From Bufo bufo (taxonomy: Eukaryota; Chordata; Amphibia; Anura; Bufonidae), in assembly GCF_905171765.1 (NCBI RefSeq), contig NC_053393.1:193405921-193469920 (forward strand): a DNA stretch of 64,000 bases, in the 5' to 3' direction. The notes below the pieces were generated by a model. The model saw only the letters and a list, made by a program, of their open reading frames with translations, ran no database searches and was not told the DNA's origin. Shown piece after piece: positions 10,872-22,409 of this stretch; the stretch's first letter is position 1; every line of letters starts with the position of its first letter. The position numbers were made by a program, and so were the translations under genes.

Positions 10872-12542
10872 TAGTGATGGACGAACATCTGCTGGGACGG
10901 TGCGCGAACGCGATTAAATGTTCGCGAACCGCAAGTTCGCGGCGGGTCTCATTCATTTTAATGGCAAGCGAACCTGAAAAACCTTCAGCTCATATTTGCA
11001 GCCAATAAATAATTACTAGAAGTGCACAAATAGTCCCACAACATAGACAGTGACATACCAGATGTAGTATTCTAATTTGCGATCTCCATAAAAAAATATT
11101 TCAATGCGAAATATCGGCAATATAATTTCCACGTACGCGCATGCTCAAATGCACTATACAGTACCCAAATGCACTATAAAGAAAGTATATTGGTATAGAA
11201 CAACCCGCTTCAATCAGTTTTTTTTGGGGGGGGACTGGTATATCACACCAGTAGAAATTATTTGTTCCAATAACGTTTGTCCCTCTATATACCTGCAGTA
11301 TCGCAGCAGAACCTCACACAACTGAAGCACAATACAATACTATATAATATACTTTCTAACATAGAAAGTATATTATAAGATTGTACAAGGAAGGCAATCC
11401 ATTAGAATATACATAAAGATAAAACGTAACCTTTAATAATGCTACTATGAGGGTCCATTCACACGTCCGTAAGTGTTTTGCGGATCCGCAAAACACGGAC
11501 ACCGGCAATGTGCATTCCGCAATTTATGGACCGCACATCACCGGCACTATAATAGAAACTGCCTAATCTTGTCTGCATTTGCGGACAAGAATAGAACATG
11601 TTCTATTTTTTGGCGGAAACGGAAGCACAGATGTGGATCCGCAAATGCGGATGCGGACAGCACATTCCGGCCCCATTGAAAATGAATGGGTCTGCACTGG
11701 TTCCGCAAAATTGCGGAACTGATGCGGAGCCATTTTGCGGACGCGTGAATGGAAAAGATATCCCTCAAAATGAAAATAAATTTAATTATTAAAGTTAAGC
11801 AAAAAGCATAGATGTGGTAGGCAATAACAAGTGCTCGGCGGCACTAAATCAGGTGCTTGGCGGCACCAAATCAGAAACCATATGTCCTTCTACAATCCGG
11901 GGGTTCCAGTGCACATCAATGAATCCAGAAGGAAAAGCAAAAAAACATCCATCTCTGGGCTAGATGATGATGTGGTATTGAAGGACAGGGTGGGCAAAGA
12001 ACTGTCCCTGATATTGCCCTACAGTGGGTGCTATTCTGGCCCTGATAGCCTAACCATAGACCACCCGCCCTGATAAAAGCGACCCCGTCTGGAACCTTAC
12101 CCTATATAAAAATGGCCCTAGGCCTCTGACTTCCAGGTGATCACTATATAGATCTATGTGTTTTTGACTGTATCACACATATCGATAGCACACCTATACT
12201 AGTGCTTAAAATGACTTTTGTGGCCCTATTAGCTAGTGTTTGGTGTCCCTAACAGCCTGCCCCTGCTCCACACAGCAACCTCTCCCTACACTGGCAAAAC
12301 ACTGAATGTAAAATGACAGCCAGATCAGGTTTATTTATAAGGTAGGGGGTGTGTCCATGTGCTGAAATGTCTCAATTGGCTGTCCTATACCACCTGATGG
12401 ATGTGTCATGGGTCAAAGTTCTTCACAATGTAAAAGAATATGGCGGGCGCAAATTTCTCCATATGTTCGCATGTTCGGCGAATCGCGAACACGCAAAGTT
12501 CGCCGTGAAACGACCGCCGGGCGAACCCCAAGACCATCTCTA
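10872..12542. mobile_element. Non-autonomous hAT element with perfect 8-bp target duplication
   Basis: A 1671-bp insert begins TAGTGATGG and ends CCATCTCTA. It is flanked by ATCACCAT at 10864-10871 and 12543-12550. Removing it rejoins the L1 ORF2. Both ends are CG-rich (GTTCGCGAACCGC and GCGAACACGCAAAGTTCGC). No transposase was recognised. It contains the smaller palindromic element 11451-11766. Confidence 0.85.
11451..11766. mobile_element. MITE nested in hAT element
   Basis: Inverted ends GGTCCATTCACACGTCC and GGACGCGTGAATGGA surround a CG-rich interior with repeated GCGGATCCGCAAA and TTGCGGA motifs. It encodes nothing, and the short open frames on both strands are incidental. Superfamily uncertain. 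Confidence 0.5.
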
Positions 12543-14221
12543 ATCACCATGTTCTCTTTTATATAAACAAAATTCCGAGACACTCCTCTCCACCATGTCA
12601 AAAGCCTTTTCAAACTTTGCAATGAAAGCTATATCATGGGTGGGCAGAATTGCATCATTCCAGATGATGACCCTTCCTAAACTTTATAACACATAACACA
12701 TTTTTCAAGAAAGCACAGACCATTTTGAACAATTATATATGGGGCACATCCAAACCCAGAGTTGCCCAAACTTTCATGTTTCGAAAAAAAAGGGCTGGGG
12801 GAGTAGGCTTACCAGACATAAAAGATTATTGCAAAGCGATAGGGCTCTCGTTTACTTGCGAATGGTGGTCCTCTGACTGCTCAAAGGCATGGTCCAAATA
12901 GAATCTCACTTAGTAGTCGGAGGCACTCTAAAAGATTATCTGATACGGTTAACATGGAACCCAGGTCTCCCAAGAGCTAAACTACTGACAATAGCACATG
13001 CTGGAAGACTGTGGACCCAAATCCATAAGACACAGGGAGACTCAAAAACACTTCTCCTTTAATATTCCACCACCCACACATTGGAAAATGCTATACCTAA
13101 TATTAGCCTTTCTGAGTGGCATCAGAGAGTGATCATTAACGTCTCCCAAATCACAGACACCCATTCAGTCCTTCCTTTTGAAGCACTTAAACACTCTTTT
13201 GCATTGCAACAACTATCTAAGAGTGTGCCACTACCTCACAACAATTCTACAAACACCTCCTACAATCAACAGTGACATTATTAGACTATACCAATTCCCT
13301 TTTCTCTTTAAAAACATACCACAAGACATATATATGATCTACTGGAAGACAAAGCCACTTTCATCAAATCTCCCCCCATCAAAAGATGGGAATCTGAGCT
13401 GGGTCGTTCTTTCACTGAAGAAACTTGGATCGCAGCTGTAAGGTTCCTCTCCTTTAACTTCAAATGTGTCACTCATTATGAAGCAGGGATAAAAACTCTC
13501 CTACAATGGTACTTCACCCCTCAGAGACTAAGCAAAATGTATCCAGGTACTTCCCCCTACTGCTGGAAGGAATGTGGTAATGTAGGCTCCTTATATCACA
13601 TCTTGTGGACCTGTCCCAAACTTGCCTTATTCTGGCAACGGGTATTTGGGCTAATTTCTGAAATAACTTCAGAGAACATAATTCCATCTCCGGAACTGGA
13701 ACTACTGTTTTTAGGTATACAGACAATAAACCCTAAACAAAGAAATCTTGTGGGACATATACTACTAAGTTCTAAATTAATAATCACCCGTCACTGGAAA
13801 AAGACGGAACCACTCGTTGTGCCAGAAGTGATTCAAGAATTAAATGTAACATGCCGTTATGAACGGTCTTTGCCAGCTAGCATAATCTGCCCCATATCCA
13901 GAGGAATAATACTTGGGCACCTTGGCTATTACATCCAAACTACACCCCTTAGGAAACTTAATTTGGTCAGAAACGTATGTACATTTGGTCAGAAACGTAT
14001 GTTCACCTTTTTGCTACCTATTATTATTTCTAAATCTTTGTTTTACACATGTTAAATTGAAATTTTTAACTCATGATGAAGGCAACAAACATACTTCCAT
14101 CAAAAATATGTAACCTTGACAATGCGATCTTATATTGCTGGATTGTAAGTCCTATGACAATGTAACGCTTCCGCATGTCGTTTTGTAAAAAATCAATAAA
14201 AACTATTTATTCAAAAAAAAA

Positions 14222-14969
14222 TTGCAAAACCCCTTTAACGTGTTCAAAGTATGACTCGCAAGTTGCTGCCATCACAGTATCACAAAAAATCCCGAAGTTC
14301 TGCAAGTCACAGTGTTGTGGCAAACCTGTGTAGCCCCCAATCTAACCAGTGAAAATGCCACAAATTATGTATGCATTAAAAATACCTATTTTAAATTTTT
14401 CCTTTTACTTACAAAGGCAATAACCAATTATACTAAATTGGACATTATAATACAAAGAGGTAAAGGTCATATGTTTGTAAACCACAAGCTAAAGTACTGC
14501 CAACATTTTTAAAAAAAAAAATAAAGGGATATTGCTGTTTTCCTGTTTCATTGTGGCTGCTATTTTTTGCAAAAGTGACAAGAGGATACTATGTCATATA
14601 GCTTGTAATTTTTCAACACTGTAAGGCCCCCTTCGCTCACAAATTTGGTTTGATGTTTTTTTAAACAAAAAAGCCTTTAAAACCACATGCATTTTTTGCC
14701 ATCTTAGTGGGTGTTTTGTTCTGGCAATTTTTTGTTCCTATAGAAACGGGGATGGGAAAATGCCTGAAATAAATTTCTTCTAAACAGGCTGCATTTTAAA
14801 ATAAATACCACAGTTTTTTTAAGTAAAAAAAAAATGGTCTTGAAAAAATGTGTGGTAGTACTGGAACAATGCTGACCTTCAAAACTGGGCAATATTTACA
14901 TACATAAAAATGTCATCTTTAGGTTAACTCACTTATCAAAAATAACTACTTTTCTTTCATTTTTTCCAG
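14222..14969. other. Intron, no clear feature
   Basis: AT-rich sequence between the L1 poly(A) end and the next exon, with several A-runs and T-runs. No terminal repeats or open frame convincing enough to annotate. Confidence 0.5.
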
Positions 14970-15114
14970 GCTTCTTATATTTTCTAATGTCTTCCTAGCT
15001 TTAATATCAGTTACCATCTTCCTAATGCTTCACATATCATACAGAAATTGTTACCGCTATGCAGATTGGATGTCACAAAATCAGCGTTTCGATCTGTGGT
15101 GCATCAGGATATTG
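14970..15114 (+). CDS. TspO/MBR-like membrane protein, coding exon
   Basis: A 145-bp exon with acceptor CATTTTTTCCAG and donor TTG|GTAAGA, ending on a complete codon. It completes the GA|G codon and reads LLIFSNVFLALISVTIFLML, a full transmembrane helix. This is followed by HISYRNCYRYADWMSQNQRF and DLWCIRIL, a basic and aromatic loop leading into the next helix. The preceding intron (7694-14969) is filled by MITE, PLE, L1 and hAT insertions. Confidence 0.85.
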
Positions 15115-15600
15115 GTAAGAAAACATCATAGAACATATGTCTGCAGCTTCAGCTGAAAGTTGTCATATTAGATTTCTATATCGTCATATAGTTGAAATAA
15201 CCAATCAGCTACTGCAATAGTAAGGATATTATAATAAATATGGCTGCTTTCTTCCGCAGGCTGTGTATGAAAATTGCAGCTCAGCCTTATGCACTTTATT
15301 AGGGTACGGCCACAAGTGTAGTTTTTAATGCAGTGTTTGAAGCCGAAACCAGGAGTGTATTAAAAACAGAGGAGAAAAAGTATTTGTTCTTAACTCCTTC
15401 CCAATGCAGCCATTTTCTATTATTTCATTTTCGTTTCTTACTCCCTGCGTTCCAAGAGCCATAACATTTTAAATTTTTCTTACTCCCTGCTTTCCAAGAA
15501 CCGTATAAGATCTTAAATTTTTCTGTTTACATATATGTATTTTCTAATGGTACTAGTGTACAGCAGAAGTATCATTTCATATTTCACCACAGGTTGACAT
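15115..15600. other. Intron with a short T-rich repeat
   Basis: Around 15400-15540 there is a direct duplication of TTCTTACTCCCTGC-TTCCAAGA with AAATTTTTC, resembling the T-rich repeats at 5821 and 60259. Nothing else stands out. Confidence 0.4.
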
Positions 15601-15601
15601 G

Positions 15602-15672
15602 TAGCTGTATAGTGTAATGGTTAAGGTTCTTGACTCTAATGTAGAAGGTTGTGAGTTCAAATCCCAAGAGAA
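15602..15672 (+). repeat. tRNA-like repeat unit (SINE-like)
   Basis: The A-box-like segment TAGTGTAATGGTTAAG and the B-box-like segment GTGAGTTCAAATCCC are spaced as in a tRNA. The anticodon region is poorly paired and acceptor pairing is absent, so this is a tRNA-derived repeat, not a working tRNA gene. Related units lie at 16060-16137 (minus) and 16243-16312 (plus). Confidence 0.5.
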
Positions 15673-15842
15673 ACAGAGGCTAAATTTTATTTCAATATAT
15701 ATATCGTTTTTAGCCATAATATATTTACATATATTATATATTTAGAATATATAATATATTATAATATATGTAAATATATTATGGCTAAAAAGATCAGTAG
15801 TAGTTTCCCACATATTATGCATTCATATATATCAGAATTATG

Positions 15843-15880
<38 letters not shown>

Positions 15881-15884
15881 AAAA

Positions 15885-15990
15885 GAAAATAAAGTCCGCA
15901 GCACTCCTTGAAGTAAAAAATGTGCAGTTTATTCACACATGTCAAAAAATTGACAACGTTTCAGTTCTCTCACAGAACCTTTCTCAAGTC
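15885..15990 (-). mobile_element. Penelope-type terminal fragment with hammerhead-like remnant
   Basis: The minus strand reads CTTGAGAAAGGTTCT-GTGAG-AGAACTGAAACGTTGTCAA. This has a stem II (AGGTTCT/AGAACT) followed by GAAAC, as in PLE hammerheads. After it comes CACATGTGTGAATAAACTGC and a GTGCTGCGG end. It sits in an AT-rich palindromic stretch between the inverted tRNA-like units. Confidence 0.45.
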
Positions 15991-16059
15991 ATATATATAT
16001 ATATATATACAAAAAAATATATAAAATGTATAAATTAAATTTAGCCTCTATTTCTGAAA

Positions 16060-16137
16060 TGTTTCTGCTGGGATTTGAACTCACGACCTTCTACATTAGA
16101 GCCAAGAACTTTAACCACTACACTATATAGCTACATG
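16060..16137 (-). repeat. tRNA-like repeat unit, inverted copy
   Basis: Reverse complement of the unit at 15602: GGGATTTGAACTCACGACC is the antisense B box and TTTAACCACTACACTATATA the antisense A box. It forms an inverted repeat with 15602-15672, with about 390 bp between. Confidence 0.5.
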
Positions 16138-16242
16138 TTAACCTACACTGAAATATGAAATGATACATCTGCTGTATAGGAATACTTACTACATGACAAA
16201 CTACTATGAGGTTTTTCTGACATAGTTTATCATTCAGTTTTA

Positions 16243-16312
16243 TAGCTAAGTGGTTAAAGTCCTTGGCTCTAATGTAGAAGGTTGTGAGTTTAAATCCTGG
16301 CAGAAACTTTTT
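16243..16312 (+). repeat. tRNA-like repeat unit, third copy
   Basis: Reads AGCTAAGTGGTTAAAGTCC, then GTGAGTTTAAATCCTGG and AGAAATAGAGGCTAAATT. It is the same family as the two units just upstream and is the most diverged in its B box. Confidence 0.45.
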
Positions 16313-16379
16313 AGAAATAGAGGCTAAATTAGATTTAAATACACTGGGTGTCCCCAAGCACTGACTCCATATATGGACA

Positions 16380-16626
16380 TTGCTATATATGGAGTCAGAG
16401 CAGGGACTCCTAAGCCGCGGACTCACACTGGGGGATTCCCTCACTGTACAGCAGATCTTCTGCACAGACCTCAGTGGGATCCGGCACCCTCCCCTCTTCA
16501 GAGCAGGGGGTGCCTGGTTTAATGCTCAGTTTCTCCCACTGATTTCCATTGTGCTTGGGTGCTCTGTAGAGCACCCGAGCATCGCAAAGTGTTCTACTCG
16601 AGCACCCAAGCACTTTGGTGCTCGAT
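16380..16626. mobile_element. hAT-type MITE fragment
   Basis: The right end GTGCTCGATCAACACTA resembles the hAT terminus at 4347. The adjacent GAGCACCCAAGCAC and GAGCACCCGAGCATCGC repeats form palindromes. No left terminus or target duplication was identified, so the left limit is approximate. Confidence 0.4.
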
Positions 16627-16639
16627 CAACACTAAATGG

Positions 16640-17227
16640 TACCATTTAATTTACCTTATCATGTATTGGAAAATGGGAGGAAATTTCAACACTATTAGTC
16701 TCTGTCTCAATTTGTTTTTTATAGAAATAATTTCTTAGAACTCTTTCAATTAGAGAATACCTTAAATTTATTATGGCTAGCAATAAAAACGCTACCATAA
16801 TTCTCTATTGATTTACATGTAAAAGCTGAGGTGACTGATGCAGTATTTTATATGACAAATGTCGCCTGTGAACCCAGCCTAGTTGTCATACATTATTGTT
16901 TTAAATAGCTCTAGAATGAAATATATGCGACTACTGTACAAATACTGATTATACCAAGTTATCTTGCGCCACCTGCTGGTCATCAGTGGCACTGAAAAAC
17001 TCTGATGCAAGAATATGTTTTTGATAAGCGAGTGATAATCAGCGAATACATTAAGTGAAAGTACAATCTGTTTGCCTGTAATTTTGAAGCGTATGATCAT
17101 TCCCATACATTGGACAGGCTGGTAAACTGCTCTTTATAGAACTATAGTAATAACACAACCTGTATATCTTCTTGAATACATATCAGACCTCTCAGTGGAT
17201 GTACAGTGTCTTGTTTCTCTTTTCTAG
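16640..17227. other. Intron, no recognised feature
   Basis: AT-rich unique-looking sequence leading to the acceptor TTGTTTCTCTTTTCTAG. No repeats with visible ends. Confidence 0.45.
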
Positions 17228-17379
17228 GTACATAATGGATTAGCTACATATGCCACATGGACTTCCATTGCTACAGTTGTCAACTTTGGCATTGTACTGA
17301 AGTATAATGTGATAGGCATGCAGGAGCCCTATGTCAGCAGCGTTGTTCTTGGCCTCATTTTATTTGCTCTCTTATTCTG
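17228..17379 (+). CDS. TspO/MBR-like membrane protein, coding exon
   Basis: A 152-bp exon with acceptor TCTTTTCTAG and donor TG|GTAAGT. It starts on a codon boundary and reads VHNGLATYATWTSIATVVNF, then GIVLKYN and a helix VVLGLILFALLFW. The HNG-A-YA-WT-IA pattern resembles a signature I recall from long-form bacterial tryptophan-rich sensory proteins. The split Trp codon TG|G is completed in the next exon. Confidence 0.87.
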
Positions 17380-18089
17380 GTAAGTTGTGATTACAGCTCC
17401 ATTCTGTATAGTTGACTTTTTTTCATACAACTGTAAATATTGTATAATTGTATTTCTAATATTGTAATATTTCTAATATTATATTTCTCAACCATCCTCA
17501 CACAGTGCTGGATTACTTGTTTTTGCGCTATCTATGGTCTGGTGAGGCGTGCACCATATTATATTATTTGATCTGCTAGAGATATATATGGGTGGTCAAA
17601 TAGCTGCCTTTTGGGAACTTTTGCCTAGCTGTGTCTCAGCAGCCCCAGCTTTGAAGCATAGAAGCGCACGCCCTCTTGTCGAGCATGTAGGAAAAAAGTG
17701 TAGAAACCCTAGATGCAGGGCCGGATCAAGAGCATCATGGGCCTGGTGCAGAAGATTTTAATGGGCCTTTTTATAGAAAATGAAAACGCAACGCAGAGCA
17801 ACTTTTTATAGCACAAATAAAGTGTGAATTTACGCAAAATTACACATGTGAAAATACGCATGCATAAAGTTTGAAGTGTGAACGGGTCTGCGTAATCCCA
17901 TTCAAGTCTATCGGACTAAAGTTCATGCGTAATTTTGAAGCAGATTTACGCACGGGTTTGCGTGTGAAAAATCTGCTGTGTGAACTTAGCCTAAATGTAC
18001 ATCTCTGGCCACAGTTTAAATATACAGCCATCTATATAGATGGCTGTATTATGTATAGCCACCCCCCAAGGAGTTAACTAGTGCTGCTG

Positions 18090-18775
18090 GATATGTCATT
18101 CAGGAGCATGAAAAGCTATTCACGTCTAGCTTTTCCATGCTCCTGAATGGCATATGTGTTTATAAAAGCTAATCTATTATAAGCAGATCTGCCATTGAGG
18201 AGCTTGGAAAAGATAGGTAGGCAAGAAATAGTCACCTAGCTTTTCCATGCTCCTGAATGGCATATCTGCTTATATGCATACATGTTTATAATAGCCAAGC
18301 TATTATATGCAGATCTGCCATTCAGGAGCATGGAAAAGCTAGGTGAGAAACAGTCACCTAGCTTTTCCATGCTCCTGAATGGCAGATCTGCCTTTAGGCA
18401 TATCTGTTTGTAATAGCTGAACTATTATAAGCAGATATATCATTCAGGAGCATGGAAAAGCTAGGTGACAATTTCTCACATAACTTTTCCATGCTATGCT
18501 CCTGAATGACAAATCTGCCTTTAGGCATATCTGTTTATAATAGCTGATCTATTATAAGCAGATATACCACTCAGGAGCATTGAAGAGCTAGGTGACTATT
18601 TCTCACTTAGCTTTTCCATGCTCCTGAATGGCATATCTGTTTATAATAGATCAGGCTCAGCTATTATAAAGATATATATGCCTATAAGCAGATATGCAAT
18701 TCAGGAGCATGGAAAAGCTAGGTGAAAAAAATCATCACCCAGCTTTTCCATGCTCCTGAATGACATGTATAAATT
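18090..18775. repeat. Palindromic satellite, ~105-130-bp units
   Basis: About six units contain CATTCAGGAGCATGGAAAAG and its complement CTTTTCCATGCTCCTGAATG, linked by short spacers with GGTGA and TCACC and separated by TATAATAGC/GCTATTATA palindromes. Each unit can fold into a hairpin of roughly 30 bp. Copies differ by point changes. Non-coding. Confidence 0.75.
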
Positions 18776-19385
18776 ATACAGTAGGTGAGGTGAGCCAATG
18801 CTGATTTACTTACCGCCTATGAGTTGTTTTCTGGGCAGTACACTGAAGGCTGCTGAACGCGACTCACCGCTGGCAGCACCCCTGACTCCACGCAGGAAGA
18901 ATTTTGAACTTCCCGCGTGCAGCAGCCGTCACGGTCTTTCACTTTACGGCATGGCCTAGGCCCCAGGGGAGGAGTCTGACGTGACGACGCAGCGCGGCGT
19001 GCACAGCTGACCTGTCACCTGACCTGATCTGTCAGCTGTCACTGTCCTGGTGAGTTCTGTAAAGGGCCGGCCTGGGAGATTTCTCCTTGCGCGCCGGCCC
19101 TGTCATCATCTGACAGTTGGCACGGTTCGGTCCTACTAAAGGGTTGCGGGGCGGCCGCCAGGCAACCTCAGCGAGGCGGCCTATGCGGGCCTAGCTCCGG
19201 TTGGCCTATGCGGGCAGGGCCGGACTGGGGATAAAAACCAGCCCTGGAAAAAGTTGCACACCAAAAGTTGAACAGCATTGTGTCCTTATTTACTTGTTTA
19301 TAAAAGGCGAAAGCGTTCATTTTAAAACACGAATATGAATTTTGCCCCACAATAGCTCTTTTGTAGAACCCCCATGGGGGGGGGG

Positions 19386-19612
19386 GGGAGCATGTAGCAG
19401 AGCTAGTATAGCATGTAGCAGAGCTGTGTGTAGCAAGTAGCAGAGCTAGTATAGCATGTAGCAGAGCTGTGTGTAGCATGTAGCAGAGCTAGTATAGCAT
19501 GTAGCAGAGCTGTGTGTAGCAAGTAGCAGACCTAGTATAGCATGTAGCAGAGCTGTGTGTAGCATGTAGCAGAGCTAGTATAGCATGTAGCAGAGCTGTG
19601 TGTGTACAGGGT
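19386..19612. repeat. Minisatellite, GCATGTAGCAGAGCT units
   Basis: Alternating units of GCATGTAGCAGAGCTAGTAT and GCATGTAGCAGAGCTGTGTG, ~28 bp each and about eight copies, right after a G-run at 19377. Confidence 0.8.
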
Positions 19613-19811
19613 GCATGCAGCAGAGCAGGAAGCCTGGTAGGGACTCAGTGACACCATTCTTTTAACTAATAAACTCTCAGACAATTATCTGAGTCCCTGC
19701 AATAACTATAGCCACTACATCACAGTCTGCTCCACGGCATTCACTGCAGCAGAGCTGTGTTTGCCAGGAGCGAGTCCCTCCTGACCTTCGGTTCACTTGA
19801 GAGCCGACTCA

Positions 19812-20309
19812 GGCTACTTTCACACCTGCGTTCAGGTGTCCGCTCGTGAGCTCCGTTTGAAGGGGCTCACAAGCGGTCCTGAACGCAGCCGTCCAGCCCT
19901 GATGCATTCTCAGTGGAGGCGGATCCGCTCAGAATGCATCAGTCTGGCGGCGTTCAGCCTCCGCTCTGCTCAGTGAGCGGACACCCGAACGCTGCTTGCA
20001 GCGTTCGGGTGTCCGCCTGGCCGTGCAGAGGCGAGCGGATCCGTCCAGACTTACAATGTAAGTCAATGGGGACGGATCCGCTTGAAGATGACACTATATG
20101 GCTCAATCTTCAAGCGGATCCGTCCCCCATTGACTTTCAATGTAAAGTCTGAACGGATCCGCTCAGGCTACTTTCCGACTTAGAAATTTTTCTAAGTAAT
20201 AATGCAGACGGATCCGTTCTGAACGGATGCAAACGTCTGCATTATAGGAGCGGATCCGTCTGATGAAACATCAGACGGATCCGCTCCGAACGCTAGTGTG
20301 AAAGTAGCC
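19812..20309. mobile_element. PIF/Harbinger-type MITE
   Basis: The 498-bp element has ends GGCTACTTTCACAC and GTGTGAAAGTAGCC, flanked by TCA (19809-19811 and 20310-20312). The interior is rich in GCGGATCCGTC-type palindromes. The same terminus is used by 35783-36223. It interrupts an older repeat in which TTCGGTTCACTTG occurs on both sides. Confidence 0.8.
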
Positions 20310-20787
20310 TCAGCAAGTGAACCGAAGATTCGATGAGCTGAGCATGCGCATTGATCTTCAGTTCACTTGCTTCTGCCGGCTCAGGAAGTGAACCGAAGAT
20401 CCGATTCATGAAAAAGATCCGAACTTCCCATCTCTAAGAGCAGTGACGCAGCCGCGGTGACAGAGTGGGAAGGGGGGGGGGGGCGTGGTGTAGTGACAGC
20501 GTGGGGAAGAAGAAATTACAGAGCTGGAGGGGTGGAGCAATGAAAGGTTCTGGGGGAGGAGCAGTGACAGAGCCGTTACAGAGCCAGGGGCATTGATAGA
20601 ACTTTCACCTCTGCCAGCATCCCTCAGAGGACCCCCTTTCTGCATGTGTTGTCAAACTGGGAAGGTGACGGGGGTCCTTTCCATGCCACATCAGCAGCTA
20701 GTTTGCCTAAACCACCTAGAGGTACGGGTAGTAATGTGCTAAGATTAGCAAGAGTGTGCACTAAACTAATTGCTGTGATCACATTAA

Positions 20788-21188
20788 GGCCTCGTTCACA
20801 CCAGGCAGTGCGTTCCGGCCTGATTCTGTCCAGAATGCCCTGCACCGCATTGCGGCCGGCTAACTATATTGTGAGGCAGGAAGGGGTGTAGTGGTCTGTT
20901 GAAGTGATTGGCACCATAACCATGCCCAACGGCTGCAATGCGATTGGCTGCACAGGATCGCAAGGCACATTATGCCTGCGGTCCAGTCCAAACAAAATGC
21001 TGCAAGCAGCCTTGTGACCGGACCTCAGGCATAATTGTGCCTTGCGATCCCGTGCATCCGATCGCCTGCGCCTGTGGCTACGGTGCCATTCACTTCAATG
21101 GATTGTCACGCCCCCTCCTGCCCCACAACATAGTGAGCCGGCCGCGATGTAGGCATTCTGGACAGAATCATCTGGTGTGAACGAGGCC
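20788..21188. mobile_element. PIF/Harbinger-type MITE
   Basis: The 401-bp element begins GGCCTCGTTCACACCA and ends TGGTGTGAACGAGGCC, with TAA on both sides (20785-20787 and 21189-21191), the usual TWA target of PIF/Harbinger. No coding capacity. Confidence 0.85.
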
Positions 21189-21404
21189 TAAACTTAGTCA
21201 TTTCACACCACAAAGGCTGGAACGCAAGCCAGCCACCCATCCCTGCATAAGAAAGCGTGGCGGTGCATTGAAATAAGGTTTTGATTTAAAATTATTTTTT
21301 GTATCAGGACAAGTAGGTTGTCATGAGGGACAAGTAGATCGAGCCCCCGCTTTAGTCCTTCGACAAGTAGTTTTTTTAAAAAATTTCCACACCCCTGCAC
21401 TGTT

Positions 21405-21930
21405 ATGGGGGATCTGCGGATGGCACTGTTATACAGGATCTGTGGATGGCACTGTTATGAAGGATCTGTGGTTGGCACTGTTATGGGGGATCTGTGGATC
21501 ACGCTGTTATGGAGGGGATCTATGGATGACACTGTTATGGGGATCTGTGGATGGCACTGTTATGGAGGATCTGTGGATGGCACTGTTATGAGGATCTGTG
21601 GATGGCACTGTTATGGGGATCTGTGGATGGCACTGTTATGGAGGATCTGTGGATGGCACTGTTATGAGGATCTGTGGATGGCACTGTTATGAGGATCTGT
21701 GGATGGCACTGTTATGGAGGATCTGTGGATGGCACTGTTATGGAGGATCTGTGGATGGCACTGTTATGGAGGATCTGTGGATGGCACTGTTATGGGGATC
21801 TGTGGATGGCACTGTTATGGAGGATCTGTGGATGGCACTGTTATGGGGATCTGTGGATGGCATTGTTATGGGGATCTGTGGTTGGCACTGTTATGGGGGA
21901 CCTATGGATGATGCACTGTTATAGGGGATG
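21405..21930. repeat. Minisatellite, ~24-29-bp units
   Basis: Around twenty tandem copies of GGATCTGTGGATGGCACTGT-TATG, varying by one to a few bases at the G-run. Open frames across it in all three phases are a by-product of the repeat. Confidence 0.9.
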
Positions 21931-22409
21931 TGTGCTATGACTGTACTCTGTGCTCAGCCTCCGAGTCCTACCTGATACACAGCCCTGAACAGCCGGATGA
22001 CAGCTCTGCACAAGCAGCAGCTAGCAGGCTGAAGGACCTTCCGTGATGTCACGATCATGTGATCAGTCACATGTGTGGGAGGAGTCAGGCTCCGGGCAAT
22101 GTCCGTGCTGGAGCCTGCTGTTGGGGGCGGGGCCGGGGGATGGGCTCCTCTCTCTGTCAGTCCCTCTGTGTAATACTGCACCAGTCAAGGAGCCTCCTCA
22201 CTGTCGGCACGGCCGGCCGTGCAGCAGTCAAGGTTACCGGCCTAACGGGCCGTGCCAGTGCGGCCCTGTATGCGGGCTGCTGGGCCTATTTTCATGCAGG
22301 GGCCTGGAGCTGCAGCTCCATCCGCCCCTACGTTAATCCGGCCCTGCCTAGATGTGCTAAATTGCATCACTTTTTACACAGTGTGTCTGATCTCTAGTGC
22401 AGAGTCTTT

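Larger units (their letters stand above)
9440..14221 (+). pseudogene. L1-type LINE ORF2 remnant with 3' end, split by a hAT element
   Basis: Reverse-transcriptase blocks appear in order: GKSLGPDGLSNDYY (~9950), PKSGKPLDTPQNFRPISLFN (10100), DQTGFVAGREASDN (10230), TLDTEKVFD (10340), NGSRQGCPLSP (10506), then YADN (10640) where the catalytic YADD is expected. After the hAT insertion (10872-12542) the C-terminal half resumes at 12551 and ends with the cysteine cluster CWKECGNVGSLYHILWTC (~13560). The 3' end is near 14190 with AATAAA and an A-run. It has several frameshifts and stops, and the 5' end is truncated. An L1/Tx1-type dead copy. Confidence 0.8.
19215..22268. mobile_element. Inner hAT element with perfect 8-bp target duplication
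   Basis: It starts CAGGGCCGGACT and ends GCGGCCCTG, flanked by TATGCGGG at 19207-19214 and 22269-22276. It belongs to the same family as the element it sits in (shared CAGGGCCGG terminus). It contains two minisatellites and two Harbinger-type MITEs. No transposase seen. Confidence 0.8.
17716..22346. mobile_element. Outer hAT element, 4.6 kb, with 8-bp target duplication
   Basis: Ends CAGGGCCGGAT and ATCCGGCCCTG are perfect inverted repeats flanked by CCTAGATG at 17708-17715 and 22347-22354. No transposase was recognised. The interior holds a MITE-like piece (~17820-18000, ending GTGTGAACTTAGCC), the palindromic satellite 18090-18775, a CG-rich stretch 18900-19160 and a second hAT at 19215-22268. 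Confidence 0.85.

Noticed and set aside
15602..15672. Functional tRNA gene
   Set aside because: A- and B-box-like segments are present, but acceptor and anticodon stems do not pair properly and there are three diverged copies.
21405..21940. Overlapping open frames encoding repeated WHCYG-type peptides
   Set aside because: They follow a ~25-bp minisatellite in all phases; no start context, splice pattern or domain.
22043..22397. Two overlapping ~100-residue frames in GC-rich DNA
   Set aside because: They cross the right ends of two nested hAT elements; no domain or splice evidence.
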